A stretch of 61,927 bases of DNA. Source: Streptomyces sp. Root1304 (lineage in GTDB: Bacteria; Actinomycetota; Actinomycetes; Streptomycetales; Streptomycetaceae). Shown one piece after another: positions 22,892 through 31,618 of the stretch. Positions within the stretch are counted from its first letter, which is position 1; each line of letters opens with the position of its first letter. The stretch lies in contig NZ_LMEP01000026.1 of assembly GCF_001426405.1 (NCBI RefSeq), positions 107,550-169,476 of the forward strand, read 5' to 3'. Made by a program: the position numbers and the translations under genes. Below the pieces are notes generated by a model. The model did not search any database, was not told where the DNA came from, and saw only the letters and a program-made list of their open reading frames with translations.

Positions 22892-23968
22892 ATGTTCGAG
22901 GCGGTCGAGGAACTGGTCGGCGAGCACGCCGATCTGGAGACGAAGCTCGCGGACCCTTCGGTCCACGCCGATCAGGCGAACGCGCGCAAGCTCAACAAGC
23001 GCTACGCCGAGCTGACCCCGATCGTCGCCACCTACCGGTCCTGGAAGCAGACCGGTGACGACATCGAGACCGCCCGCGAGTTCGCGCACGACGACCCCGA
23101 CTTCGCCGCCGAGGTCAAGCAGCTGGAGAAGGACCGGGAGGAGCTCACCGAGAAGCTCCGTCTGCTCCTCGTCCCGCGCGACCCGAGCGACGACAAGGAC
23201 GTCATCCTGGAGATCAAGGCGGGCGCGGGCGGCGACGAGTCCGCCCTCTTCGCCGGCGACCTGCTCCGCATGTACCTCCGGTACGCCGAGCGCGTCGGCT
23301 GGAAGACCGAGATCATCGACGCCACCGAGTCCGAGCTGGGCGGCTACAAGGACGTCCAGGTCGCCGTGAAGACCAAGGGCGGCAACGGCGCCACCGAGCC
23401 CGGTCAGGGCGTCTGGGCCCGCCTCAAGTACGAGGGCGGCGTGCACCGCGTGCAGCGCGTGCCCGCGACCGAGTCCGCCGGCCGCATCCACACCTCCGCC
23501 GCCGGCGTGCTCGTCACGCCCGAGGCCGAGGAGGTCGAGGTCGAGGTCCACGCCAACGACCTGCGCATCGACGTCTACCGCTCGTCCGGCCCCGGCGGCC
23601 AGTCGGTCAACACCACCGACTCCGCGGTCCGCATCACCCACCTGCCGACCGGCATCGTCGCCTCCTGCCAGAACGAGAAGAGCCAGCTCCAGAACAAGGA
23701 GCAGGCCATGCGCATCCTGCGCTCGCGGCTGCTCGCCGCCGCGCAGGAGGAGGCCGAGTCCAAGGCCGCCGACGCGCGCCGCAGCCAGGTCCGTACGGTC
23801 GACCGCTCCGAGAAGATCCGCACGTACAACTTCCCGGAGAACCGCATCTCCGACCACCGCGTCGGTTTCAAGGCGTACAACCTGGACCAGGTGCTCGACG
23901 GTGAGCTCGACCCCATGATCCAGGCCTGCGTCGACGCCGACTCGGCCGCCAAGCTCGCCGCGGCGTAA
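22892..23968 (+). CDS. prfA: Peptide chain release factor 1
   Basis: A 358-residue class-I release factor reading UAA and UAG. The codon-recognition PAT (PxT) motif lies in HRVQRVPATESAGRIH (about residues 186-201) and the GGQ peptidyl-hydrolysis motif in SSGPGGQSVNTTDSAV (about 230-245). Full length, with CAGGAG upstream of ATG 22892. prmC, which methylates the GGQ glutamine, follows 46 bases downstream, the usual pairing. Confidence 0.96.
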   Translation: MFEAVEELVGEHADLETKLADPSVHADQANARKLNKRYAELTPIVATYRSWKQTGDDIETAREFAHDDPDFAAEVKQLEKDREELTEKLRLLLVPRDPSDDKDVILEIKAGAGGDESALFAGDLLRMYLRYAERVGWKTEIIDATESELGGYKDVQVAVKTKGGNGATEPGQGVWARLKYEGGVHRVQRVPATESAGRIHTSAAGVLVTPEAEEVEVEVHANDLRIDVYRSSGPGGQSVNTTDSAVRITHLPTGIVASCQNEKSQLQNKEQAMRILRSRLLAAAQEEAESKAADARRSQVRTVDRSEKIRTYNFPENRISDHRVGFKAYNLDQVLDGELDPMIQACVDADSAAKLAAA

Positions 23969-24014
23969 GTGGCGTCACTTCCGTAAGCCCCACCCCGCAC
24001 CACGGAGGACCAGC

Positions 24015-24860
24015 GTGAACCTGCTGCTTGCCGAGGTGGCCCAGGCCACCCAGCGGCTGGCCGACGCCGGCGTTCCCTCACCGCGTTTCGACGCGGAGGA
24101 GCTCGCCGCGTTCGTGCACGGCGTCAAGCGGGGGGAGCTGCACAACGTCAAGGACGCCGACTTCGACGCCCGCTACTGGGAGACCGTCGCCCGCCGCGAG
24201 GCCCGCGAACCGCTCCAGCACATCACCGGGCGGGCGTTCTTCCGCTACCTGGAGCTCCAGGTCGGACCCGGGGTCTTCGTGCCCCGGCCGGAGACCGAGT
24301 CGGTCGTCGGCTGGGCCATAGACGCCGTACGCGCCATGGACGTCGTCGAACCCCTCATCGTCGACCTCTGCACCGGCTCCGGGGCCATCGCCCTGGCCAT
24401 GGCCCAGGAGGTCCCGCGCTCGCGCGTGCACGCCGTCGAACTCTCCGACGACGCCCTCGTGTGGACCCGGAAGAACGCCGAGGGCTCCCGCGTCGCCGTC
24501 CACCAGGGCGACGCGCTCCGCGCGCTCCCCGAGCTGGACGGCCAGGTCGACCTGGTCATCTCCAACCCGCCGTACATCCCGCTCACCGAATGGGAGTACG
24601 TGGCACCCGAGGCCCGCGACCACGACCCGGAGATGGCCCTCTTCTCCGGCGAGGACGGCCTCGACACCATCCGCGGCATCGAGCGCACCGCCCACCGGCT
24701 GCTCCGCCCCGGCGGCCTCGTCGTCATCGAGCACGCCGACACCCAGGGCGGGCAGGTGCCGTGGATCTTCAACGAAGAGGCCGGCTGGGCCGACGCCGCC
24801 GACCACCCGGACCTGAACAACCGGCCGCGCTTCGCGACCGCCCGCAAGGCCATGCCATGA
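24015..24860 (+). CDS. prmC: Release factor glutamine methyltransferase
   Basis: A 281-residue SAM-dependent N5-glutamine methyltransferase that modifies the GGQ motif of release factors. The helical N-terminal domain (1-80) includes EPLQHITGRAFF. The SAM site is LIVDLCTGSGAIALA (about 115-129) and the catalytic NPPYIPL motif is at about 184-190. GTG 24015 has CGGAGGA upstream. The next gene starts after a 58-base gap containing its own GAGGAGG. Confidence 0.95.
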   Translation: MNLLLAEVAQATQRLADAGVPSPRFDAEELAAFVHGVKRGELHNVKDADFDARYWETVARREAREPLQHITGRAFFRYLELQVGPGVFVPRPETESVVGWAIDAVRAMDVVEPLIVDLCTGSGAIALAMAQEVPRSRVHAVELSDDALVWTRKNAEGSRVAVHQGDALRALPELDGQVDLVISNPPYIPLTEWEYVAPEARDHDPEMALFSGEDGLDTIRGIERTAHRLLRPGGLVVIEHADTQGGQVPWIFNEEAGWADAADHPDLNNRPRFATARKAMP

Positions 24861-24918
24861 CCAGCACGACCGCCATGAACGCCATGGCGCACCACGCGAA
24901 CGAGGAGGCCGGGAACTG

Positions 24919-25566
24919 ATGGCACGGCGATACGACTGCAACGAGGCGACCGACCGTGTGACCGGCCTGCGCGAAGCCGCGTCCGCCGTCCGCCGGGGCG
25001 AGCTGGTCGTGCTGCCCACCGACACCGTGTACGGGATCGGCGCGGACGCCTTCAGCAGCGAGGCCGTCGCGGACCTGCTGGCCGCCAAGGGCCGGGGCCG
25101 CAACATGCCCACGCCCGTGCTCATCGGCTCCCCGAACACCCTCCACGGCCTCGTCACGGACTTCTCCGAGCAGGCCTGGGAGCTCGTCGACGCCTTCTGG
25201 CCCGGCGCGCTCACCCTCGTCGCCCGGCACCAGCCGTCCCTGCAGTGGGACCTCGGCGACACCCGGGGCACCGTCGCCATCCGCATGCCGCTGCACCCCG
25301 TCGCGATCGAGCTGCTCACCGAGGTCGGCCCGATGGCCGTCTCCTCGGCGAACCTCACGGGACACCCGTCGCCGGAGGACTGCGACGCGGCCCAGGGGAT
25401 GCTCGGCGACTCCGTCTCCGTCTACCTCGACGGCGGCCCCACGCCCGGGATCGTCCCCTCGTCCATCGTCGACGTCACGGGCAAGGTCCCGGTGCTGCTG
25501 CGCGAGGGAGCACTGTCGCCGGAGGAGCTCCGGAAGGTCGTACCCGACCTCGAGGTGGCACATTGA
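24919..25566 (+). CDS. L-threonylcarbamoyladenylate synthase (Sua5/YrdC family)
   Basis: A 215-residue YrdC-type enzyme making threonylcarbamoyl-AMP from threonine, bicarbonate and ATP for tRNA t6A37 modification. Marks: LPTDTVYGIGADAF (about 31-44), KGRGRNMPTPVLIGS (about 58-72), LTLVARHQPS and the SSANLTGHPSPEDC segment (about 140-153). It lacks the extra C-terminal domain of full Sua5. ATG 24919 follows GAGGAGG with suitable spacing. Order prmC-sua5-LMW-PTP-glyA-atp is conserved with Bacillus. Confidence 0.92.
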   Translation: MARRYDCNEATDRVTGLREAASAVRRGELVVLPTDTVYGIGADAFSSEAVADLLAAKGRGRNMPTPVLIGSPNTLHGLVTDFSEQAWELVDAFWPGALTLVARHQPSLQWDLGDTRGTVAIRMPLHPVAIELLTEVGPMAVSSANLTGHPSPEDCDAAQGMLGDSVSVYLDGGPTPGIVPSSIVDVTGKVPVLLREGALSPEELRKVVPDLEVAH

Positions 25567-26210
25567 CCGCCCCTGAGGGGCGTGGCATAGCGGGGTTCGA
25601 CGACAGCAGCACCTTCCGCATCCTCCACGTCAGCACCGGCAACGTCTGCCGCTCGCCGATCACCGAGCGGCTGACCCGCCATGCCCTGTGCGACCGGCTC
25701 GGCGACCCTCTGGGCGGCGGCCTGATCGTGGAGAGCGCCGGCACCTGGGGCCACGAGGGCGCCCCCATGGAGGCCAACGCCGAACTGGTCCTCGCCGACT
25801 TCGGCGCGGACTACAGCGGCTTCGTGGGGCGCGAGCTCCTCGACGAGCACGTCATCCGCGCGGACCTCGTCCTGACCGCGACCCGCGACCACCGGGCGCA
25901 GGTCATCTCCATGGGCCACTCGGCGGGTCTGCGCACCTTCACCCTGAAGGAGTTCACCCGCCTGGTCCGCGCGATCGACCCGGCCACCCTCCCGGACGCC
26001 CGCGACGAGGGCATGGTGGAACGCGCGCGTGCCCTGGTCCGCGCGGCAGCGGCTCTACGCGGGTGGCTCCTGGCCCCCTCGGTGGACGCGGACGAGGTCA
26101 ACGACCCGTACGGCGCCCCGATCACGTTCTTCCGCTCGATCGGCGACGAAATCAACCAGGCGCTGGATCCGGTGGTCACGGCGCTGACGGGTGTCTCCGC
26201 GCGGGACTGA
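25563..26210 (+). CDS. LMW protein-tyrosine-phosphatase homologue lacking the nucleophilic cysteine
   Basis: A 215-residue protein clearly related to low-molecular-weight PTPs and to the YwlE arginine phosphatase found at this syntenic position in Bacillus. The active-site loop reads HVSTGNVCRSP (about 22-32), whereas active members have VCxGNxCRSP. The nucleophile position is Ser24 instead of Cys, while Cys29, Arg30 and the late NDPYG general-acid loop are kept. It may be inactive, or bind phosphate only. The start is TTG 25563 overlapping the previous stop (TTGA) with GAGG upstream; no ATG or GTG fits before the loop. Confidence 0.85.
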   Translation: MTAPEGRGIAGFDDSSTFRILHVSTGNVCRSPITERLTRHALCDRLGDPLGGGLIVESAGTWGHEGAPMEANAELVLADFGADYSGFVGRELLDEHVIRADLVLTATRDHRAQVISMGHSAGLRTFTLKEFTRLVRAIDPATLPDARDEGMVERARALVRAAAALRGWLLAPSVDADEVNDPYGAPITFFRSIGDEINQALDPVVTALTGVSARD

Positions 26211-26280
26211 CGCTCGCCGGGCGGGCGGGGGCGTCGCTGCCTACATTGGTGCTGACATCCCTCCACGCCCGGAGTCAGCC

Positions 26281-27528
26281 ATGCCGGTCACCGCTCCCCC
26301 CGAAGAGGAACTCGACGTCCTGCGTCGGCAGGATCCCCAGATCGCCGACGTGCTGCTCGGCGAGGTGCGCCGGCAGGCCGACAGCCTGCAGCTGATCGCC
26401 GCCGAGAACTTCACCTCGCCCGCCGTCCTCGCCGCCCTCGGTTCCCCCCTCGCCAACAAGTACGCCGAGGGCTATCCCGGCGCCCGGCACCACGGCGGCT
26501 GCGAGTACGTCGACGCCGCCGAGCGGATCGCCGTGGAACGGGCCACCGCGCTCTTCGGAGCCGACCACGCGAACGTCCAGGCCCACTCGGGCTCCTCGGC
26601 CGTCCTGGCGGCGTACGCGGCCCTTCTCAGGCCCGGTGACACGGTTCTCGCCATGGGGCTCGAACACGGCGGGCACCTCACCCACGGTTCGCCCGCCAAC
26701 TTCTCCGGCCGCTGGTTCGACTTCGTCCCGTACGGCGTCGACGCCGAGACCGGGCTCGTCGACTACGAGCAGGTCGCGGCCCTCGCCCGGCACCATCGCC
26801 CCAAGGCGATCGTCTGCGGCTCCATCTCGTACCCCCGCCACCTCGACTACGCCCTCTTCCGCGAGATCGCCGACGAGGTCGGCGCCTATCTGATCGCGGA
26901 CGCGGCCCACCCCATCGGACTCGTCGCCGGGGGAGCGGCCCCGAACCCCGTCCCGTACGCCGACGTCGTCTGCGCGACCACCCACAAGGTGCTGCGCGGC
27001 CCGCGCGGCGGACTGATCCTGTGCGGCGAGGAGCTCGCGGGGCGGATCGACCGCGCGGTGTTCCCGTTCACCCAGGGCGGCGCCCAGATGCACACCATCG
27101 CCGCGAAGGCGGTGGCGTTCGGCGAGGCGTCCACCCCGGCGTTCACCGCGTACGCCCATCACGTGGTCGAGCACGCCCGGGTCCTCGCCGCCGCCCTCGC
27201 CGCCGAGGGCTTCGCGCTGACGACCGGCGGCACCGACACCCACCTCATCACCGCCGACCCCGCCCCGCTCGGCATCGACGGCCGCACCGCCCGCGCCCGG
27301 CTCGCCGCCGCCGGCGTGGTGCTCGACACCTGCGCCCTTCCGTACGGGGAGGGGCGCGGCATCCGGCTGGGCACGGCCGCGGTGACGACGCAGGGCATGG
27401 GAGCCCCGGAGATGGCCAGGATCGCCGCGCTGTTCACCGCCGCGCTGCGCGACGATCCCGTGGAGACCGCCAGGGTGCGGGCGGAGGTACGGGCGCTGAC
27501 CGGGCGTTTTCCCCCGTATGGGCGCTGA
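26281..27528 (+). CDS. glyA: Serine hydroxymethyltransferase (GlyA-type)
   Basis: A 415-residue fold-I PLP enzyme interconverting serine and glycine with tetrahydrofolate. It has LIAAENFTSPAVL (about 39-51), NKYAEGYPGARHHGGCEYVD (about 60-79) and the PLP-lysine motif CATTHKVLRGPRGG (about 233-246). ATG 26281 is preceded by a -10-like TACATT (26240-26245). The open frame extends upstream to 26191 but overlaps the end of the previous gene. SHMT next to the atp operon is conserved synteny. Confidence 0.93.
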   Translation: MPVTAPPEEELDVLRRQDPQIADVLLGEVRRQADSLQLIAAENFTSPAVLAALGSPLANKYAEGYPGARHHGGCEYVDAAERIAVERATALFGADHANVQAHSGSSAVLAAYAALLRPGDTVLAMGLEHGGHLTHGSPANFSGRWFDFVPYGVDAETGLVDYEQVAALARHHRPKAIVCGSISYPRHLDYALFREIADEVGAYLIADAAHPIGLVAGGAAPNPVPYADVVCATTHKVLRGPRGGLILCGEELAGRIDRAVFPFTQGGAQMHTIAAKAVAFGEASTPAFTAYAHHVVEHARVLAAALAAEGFALTTGGTDTHLITADPAPLGIDGRTARARLAAAGVVLDTCALPYGEGRGIRLGTAAVTTQGMGAPEMARIAALFTAALRDDPVETARVRAEVRALTGRFPPYGR

Positions 27529-27646
27529 GGGAGGACCGGGGAAAGTCGCTGTGCAACCGTTCGGACCACCCGCGTGTCTCCAAGCACATGGACGGCACGG
27601 CTAGGGTGTGGGGCTGAGATGGCCAGCGATTCCTGTGGGGCAGCCC

Positions 27647-28963
27647 GTGCGTGATTACCTGCTGACGCTCTGTGTCACGGCCGCGGTGACCTATCTGCTC
27701 ACCGGTCCGGTGCGGAAGTTCGCCATCGCGACCGGGGCGATGCCGGAGATCCGTGCCCGAGACGTACACCGAGAACCGACACCGCGGCTCGGTGGCATCG
27801 CCATGTTCTTCGGGCTGTGCGCGGGACTCCTCGTCGCCGACCACCTGCAGAACCTGAACAGCGTCTTCGAGCTCTCCAACGAGCCGCGCGCGCTGCTCTC
27901 CGGTGCCGCCCTGATCTGGCTGATCGGCGTCCTGGACGACAAGTTCGAGCTGGACGCGCTGATCAAGCTGGGCGCCCAGATGATCTCGGCGGGCGTGATG
28001 GTCGCCCAGGGTCTGACGATCCTGTGGCTGCCGATCCCCGGCGTCGGCGTCGTCTCGCTGACCCCCGGCCAGGGCACCCTCCTGACCGTGGCGCTGGTCG
28101 TCGTGACCATCAACGCGGTCAACTTCGTCGACGGTCTCGACGGTCTCGCCGCCGGCATGGTCTGCATCGCCGCCGCCGCCTTCTTCCTGTACGCGTACCG
28201 CCTCTGGTACGGGTACACGATCGAGGCCGCCGCCCCCGCGACGCTGTTCACCGTGATCCTCATGGGCATGTGCCTGGGCTTCCTGCCGCACAACATGCAC
28301 CCGGCGCGGATCTTCATGGGCGACTCCGGCTCGATGCTGATCGGTCTGATCCTGGCCGCCTCCGCGATCTCGATCACGGGCCAGGTCGACCCGGACGCGC
28401 TGAAGATCTTCGAGGGCTCGACCCGACAGGCCACCCACGCCGCCCTGCCGGTCTTCATCCCGCTGGTGCTGCCGCTGACGATCATCGCGATCCCGATGGC
28501 GGACCTGGTCCTGGCGATCGTGCGCCGCACGTGGAAGGGCCAGTCGCCGTTCGCGGCCGACCGCGGGCACCTGCACCACCGGCTCCTGGAGATCGGCCAC
28601 TCGCACAGCCGCGCGGTTCTGATCATGTACTTCTGGTCGGCGCTGATCGCCTTCGGGACGCTGGCGTACTCGGTGCACTCGGCGTCGATGTGGATCGTGC
28701 TGTGCGTGGTCGCGCTGAGCGCGATCGGCCTGGTGCTGCTCCTGCTGCCGCGCTTCACCCCGCGCGCCCCCCGCTGGGCGCAGTCCGTGGTGCCGCCCCG
28801 CTACCGCCGCCGCACCCCCGCCCCCGTCGTGGCGGAGGCCGCTCCGGAGCCGTCCGAGGCCGCGGAGGAACGCGTTCCGGTGCCGGCCGGGCTCCATGGG
28901 TCCACGGCCATCGGCAACCGCGCGCGCTTCACCGACCGGAGGAAGGCCGGAACGCCAAGTTGA
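27647..28963 (+). CDS. Undecaprenyl-phosphate N-acetylglucosaminyl-1-phosphate transferase-like protein
   Basis: A 438-residue polytopic membrane enzyme of the MraY/WecA (Rfe) family that loads a sugar-1-phosphate onto undecaprenyl phosphate to start cell-wall glycopolymers. About ten hydrophobic segments are visible. The family motifs are present: EPTPRLGGIAMF, WLIGVLDDKFELD, NAVNFVDGLDGLAAG, MGDSGSM and GHLHHRLLEIGHS. The C-terminal 70 residues are a charged cytoplasmic tail. GTG 27647 is chosen for its GGGG site and because a -10-like TAGGGT (27602-27607) lies too close to the GTG at 27608. It may feed polymers to LCP ligases. Confidence 0.9.
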   Translation: MRDYLLTLCVTAAVTYLLTGPVRKFAIATGAMPEIRARDVHREPTPRLGGIAMFFGLCAGLLVADHLQNLNSVFELSNEPRALLSGAALIWLIGVLDDKFELDALIKLGAQMISAGVMVAQGLTILWLPIPGVGVVSLTPGQGTLLTVALVVVTINAVNFVDGLDGLAAGMVCIAAAAFFLYAYRLWYGYTIEAAAPATLFTVILMGMCLGFLPHNMHPARIFMGDSGSMLIGLILAASAISITGQVDPDALKIFEGSTRQATHAALPVFIPLVLPLTIIAIPMADLVLAIVRRTWKGQSPFAADRGHLHHRLLEIGHSHSRAVLIMYFWSALIAFGTLAYSVHSASMWIVLCVVALSAIGLVLLLLPRFTPRAPRWAQSVVPPRYRRRTPAPVVAEAAPEPSEAAEERVPVPAGLHGSTAIGNRARFTDRRKAGTPS

Positions 28964-29047
28964 CGAATGGTCGCATTCGCGGCCATTACCAGACAAGGCG
29001 CCGCCCTGTCGTGCACACACGCGCGGGGTAACTCTCATGTGTGACGG

Positions 29048-29078
29048 TTGGCACACCTTATGGGTAAAGACCTATTCA
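29048..29078 (+). promoter_or_regulatory. Candidate promoter of the atp operon
   Basis: TTGGCA (29048-29053) with CTATTC/TATTCA 18-19 bases downstream, in an AT-richer patch of the 264-base gap before atpI. Another -10-like TGATAC lies at 29088-29093. Confidence 0.4.
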
Positions 29079-29227
29079 AATAGTTTGTGATACGGTTCAC
29101 GAGACCCGGCGACAGTGCCGAAAGACCGTAGTGCGACGGTCCGTTGGCCCCGAGACCCACCTCGGACCGGGCTTACGCTCGTCCATGACGACACCATCGC
29201 CCCCTCCATCACTGCGGAGACACCGCC

Positions 29228-29641
29228 ATGCCGTCCAACGACGCACGCATCCTCTTGCACACCGCTGTTCCCACCGCTGCCGTCGGCGTTCTCGCCACGG
29301 TCATCAGCGGTGTGATCGCGGGCGGCAAGGGAGCTGTCGGTGCCGTTGTCGGCACCCTGGTCGTGATCCTCTTCATGGGGATCGGGCAGGTGGTCCTGCA
29401 GCGGACGGCGAAGTCGCTTCCGCACCTCTTCCAGGCCATGGGGCTCATGCTCTACACGGCCCAGTTGCTGGTGCTCTTCATCTTCCTGGCCTTGCTCAAG
29501 AACACGACGCTGTTCGACTTCAAGGCCTTCGCCTTCACGCTGCTCGCGACGACCGTGGTGTGGGTCGCCGCACAGGCCCGGGCCTACATGAAGGCCAAGA
29601 TCACGTACATCGACCCCGGAAACACGGGGTCGAAGTCGTGA
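29228..29641 (+). CDS. atpI: ATP synthase protein I
   Basis: A 137-residue membrane protein with four hydrophobic segments (about 10-30, 34-55, 68-90, 97-118), first gene of the F1Fo operon. AtpI helps assemble the c-ring and may affect magnesium uptake; it is not part of the final enzyme. ATG 29228. A hairpin follows before atpB. Confidence 0.9.
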   Translation: MPSNDARILLHTAVPTAAVGVLATVISGVIAGGKGAVGAVVGTLVVILFMGIGQVVLQRTAKSLPHLFQAMGLMLYTAQLLVLFIFLALLKNTTLFDFKAFAFTLLATTVVWVAAQARAYMKAKITYIDPGNTGSKS

Positions 29642-29658
29642 AGGGTAGGGCCGGGATA

Positions 29659-29674
29659 AAGCCGCGTTCGGCTT
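29659..29674 (+). terminator. Small hairpin between atpI and atpB
   Basis: AAGCCG-CGTT-CGGCTT, 6 bp, in the 222-base gap between atpI and atpB; a -10-like CTATCG follows, so atpB may also have its own promoter. Nothing else is recognised in this gap. Confidence 0.4.
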
Positions 29675-29863
29675 CCTGCTATCGTCCGGTGCCAACTGCG
29701 GCACTGCGGGCGCGGGCATCCGAGACGCCTGTCCCAGCGCGAGGCTCGATGCCGAACCGCCGCCCCCTTATCCGTAAGACCAGTCCAGTGCCGACCCGCG
29801 GCTGCGTGCCGCGCCGACACAACGAGGTTGCCGTACCTATGCGCCACGCTGAAGGAGCCCGCG

Positions 29864-30673
29864 GTGAGTGCTGACCAGACGCTTGCCTTCGACCCGGATT
29901 GCCACATCTTCAGTGGATGCGGCTTCCCGGCGCCGGGCCTGCACACGTTCATGTACGAGCCCATGTTCACCGTGGGCGGTGTCGACTTCACCAAGCCGAT
30001 GCTGCTGGCGGTCCTGGGTTCGATCGTGGTCGTCGGGTTCTTCTGGGCCGCCTTCAACAAGCCCAAGCTGATCCCCGGCAAGATGCAGATGGTCGGCGAG
30101 GCCGGTTACGACTTCGTGCGCCGCGGCATCGTCTACGAGATCATCGGCAAGAAGGACGGCGAGAAGTACGTCCCGCTGATGGTGTCGCTGTTCTTCTTCG
30201 TGTGGATGCTCAACCTCTGGTCGATCATCCCGCTCGCCCAGTTCCCGGTCACCTCCCTGATCGCCTTCCCGGCCGGTCTCGCGCTGATCGTGTACGTCCT
30301 CTGGGTCTCGCTGACCTTCAAGAAGCACGGCTTCGTCGGCGGCTGGAAGAACATCGTCGGCTACGACAAGTCGCTCGGCGCGATCCTTCCGATGGTCATG
30401 GTCCTCGAGTTCTTCTCGAACCTGCTCATCCGGCCCTTCACGCACGCGGTGCGACTGTTCGCGAACATGTTCGCCGGTCACCTGCTGATCGTGATGTTCT
30501 CGCTGGCCACCTGGTACCTCATGAACGGCCTGGGCTTCGTCTACGCCGGCGCCTCGTTCGTGATGGTCCTCGTGATGACGGCCTTCGAGCTCTTCATCCA
30601 GGCTGTCCAGGCGTACGTCTTCGTCCTCCTGGCCTGCAGCTACGTCCAGGGCGCGCTCGCCGAGCACCACTGA
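29864..30673 (+). CDS. atpB: ATP synthase Fo subunit a
   Basis: A 269-residue membrane protein forming the proton half-channels beside the c-ring. The essential arginine is in LLIRPFTHAVRLFANMFAGHLL (proton-path helix), and ELFIQAVQAYVFVLL is the last helix. GTG 29864 with GAAGGAG six bases upstream is the start; the open frame from 29828 lacks a ribosome site. Confidence 0.95.
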   Translation: MSADQTLAFDPDCHIFSGCGFPAPGLHTFMYEPMFTVGGVDFTKPMLLAVLGSIVVVGFFWAAFNKPKLIPGKMQMVGEAGYDFVRRGIVYEIIGKKDGEKYVPLMVSLFFFVWMLNLWSIIPLAQFPVTSLIAFPAGLALIVYVLWVSLTFKKHGFVGGWKNIVGYDKSLGAILPMVMVLEFFSNLLIRPFTHAVRLFANMFAGHLLIVMFSLATWYLMNGLGFVYAGASFVMVLVMTAFELFIQAVQAYVFVLLACSYVQGALAEHH

Positions 30674-30764
30674 GCCGTACCGGCCCCGTAGCTCCACCCC
30701 CGAATCCATCAGTCGTCCGGTGGCCAACCCCCATCGGGTCATTGAAAGAGAAGGAAGTAACGGC

Positions 30765-31031
30765 ATGTCCGCTGCTCTCGACATGATCAACCTCGCCGCC
30801 GAAGGTGGCAGCGCCAAGACCAACGTCGTCGGCAACGTCGCCTCGATCGGTTACGGCCTTGCCGCGATCGGCCCCGGCGTCGGCGTCGGCATCATCTTCG
30901 GTAACGGTACGCAGGCCCTCGCCCGCCAGCCCGAGGCCGCCGGTCTGATCCGCACCAACCAGATCATGGGCTTCGCCTTCTGTGAGGCGCTCGCCCTCAT
31001 CGGCATCGTCATGGGCTTCGTCTACCAGTAA
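30765..31031 (+). CDS. atpE: ATP synthase Fo subunit c
   Basis: An 88-residue helical hairpin. The polar loop is ARQPEAAGL, and the proton-carrying carboxylate is the Glu in GFAFCEALALIGIVMGF of helix two. Glycine-rich helix one (GLAAIGPGVGVGIIFGNG) is typical. GAAGGAAG precedes ATG 30765. Confidence 0.96.
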   Translation: MSAALDMINLAAEGGSAKTNVVGNVASIGYGLAAIGPGVGVGIIFGNGTQALARQPEAAGLIRTNQIMGFAFCEALALIGIVMGFVYQ

Positions 31032-31072
31032 GCCGGACCGACTGCCCGATTCTTTTTACGGAAGGCACTGAT

Positions 31073-31618
31073 GTGAACGCTCTGCTTCTTGCGGCAGCGG
31101 AGGAGCCCCAGCCTCCTCTGATCCCGCATCTCGACGAGCTCGTCATCGGCCTGATCGCCTTCGTCATCGTCTTCGGCTTCCTCGCCAAGAAGCTCCTCCC
31201 GAACATCAACAAGGTTCTGGAGCAGCGCCGCGAGGCCATCGAGGGTGGCATCGAGAAGGCCGAGTCGGCCCAGATCGAGGCTCAGAGTGTGCTGGAGCAG
31301 TACAAGGCCCAGCTCGCCGAGGCCCGCCACGAGGCCGCGCGTCTTCGCCAGGAGGCGACGGAGCAGGGCACCGCGATCATCCAGGAGATGAAGGCGGAAG
31401 GCCAGCGCCAGCGCGAGGAGATCATCGCGGCCGGCCACACGCAGATCGAGGCCGACCGCAAGGCCGCGTCCGCGTCGCTGCGTCAGGACGTGGGCAAGCT
31501 CGCGACCGACCTGGCCGGCAAGCTGGTCGGCGAGTCCCTCGAGGACTCCGCCCGCCAGAGCCGGACGATCGACCGCTTCCTCGACGAGCTCGAGGAGAAG
31601 GCCGAGGCCGTCCGATGA
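31073..31618 (+). CDS. atpF: ATP synthase Fo subunit b
   Basis: A 181-residue peripheral-stalk protein with one membrane helix (about 22-45) and a long charged alpha-helix (about 50-160) that forms a dimeric coiled coil. GTG 31073 has GGAAGG upstream. Its stop overlaps the atpH start (ATGA). Confidence 0.94.
   Translation: MNALLLAAAEEPQPPLIPHLDELVIGLIAFVIVFGFLAKKLLPNINKVLEQRREAIEGGIEKAESAQIEAQSVLEQYKAQLAEARHEAARLRQEATEQGTAIIQEMKAEGQRQREEIIAAGHTQIEADRKAASASLRQDVGKLATDLAGKLVGESLEDSARQSRTIDRFLDELEEKAEAVR

Noticed and set aside
24857..24919. 20-codon open frame between prmC and the threonylcarbamoyl-AMP synthase gene
   Set aside because: It spans the gap and overlaps the next start (TGATG), but there is no ribosome site and no sign of conservation.
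31071..31076. ATG before atpF
   Set aside because: ATG at 31071 is followed at once by TGA; the real start is the overlapping GTG at 31073.
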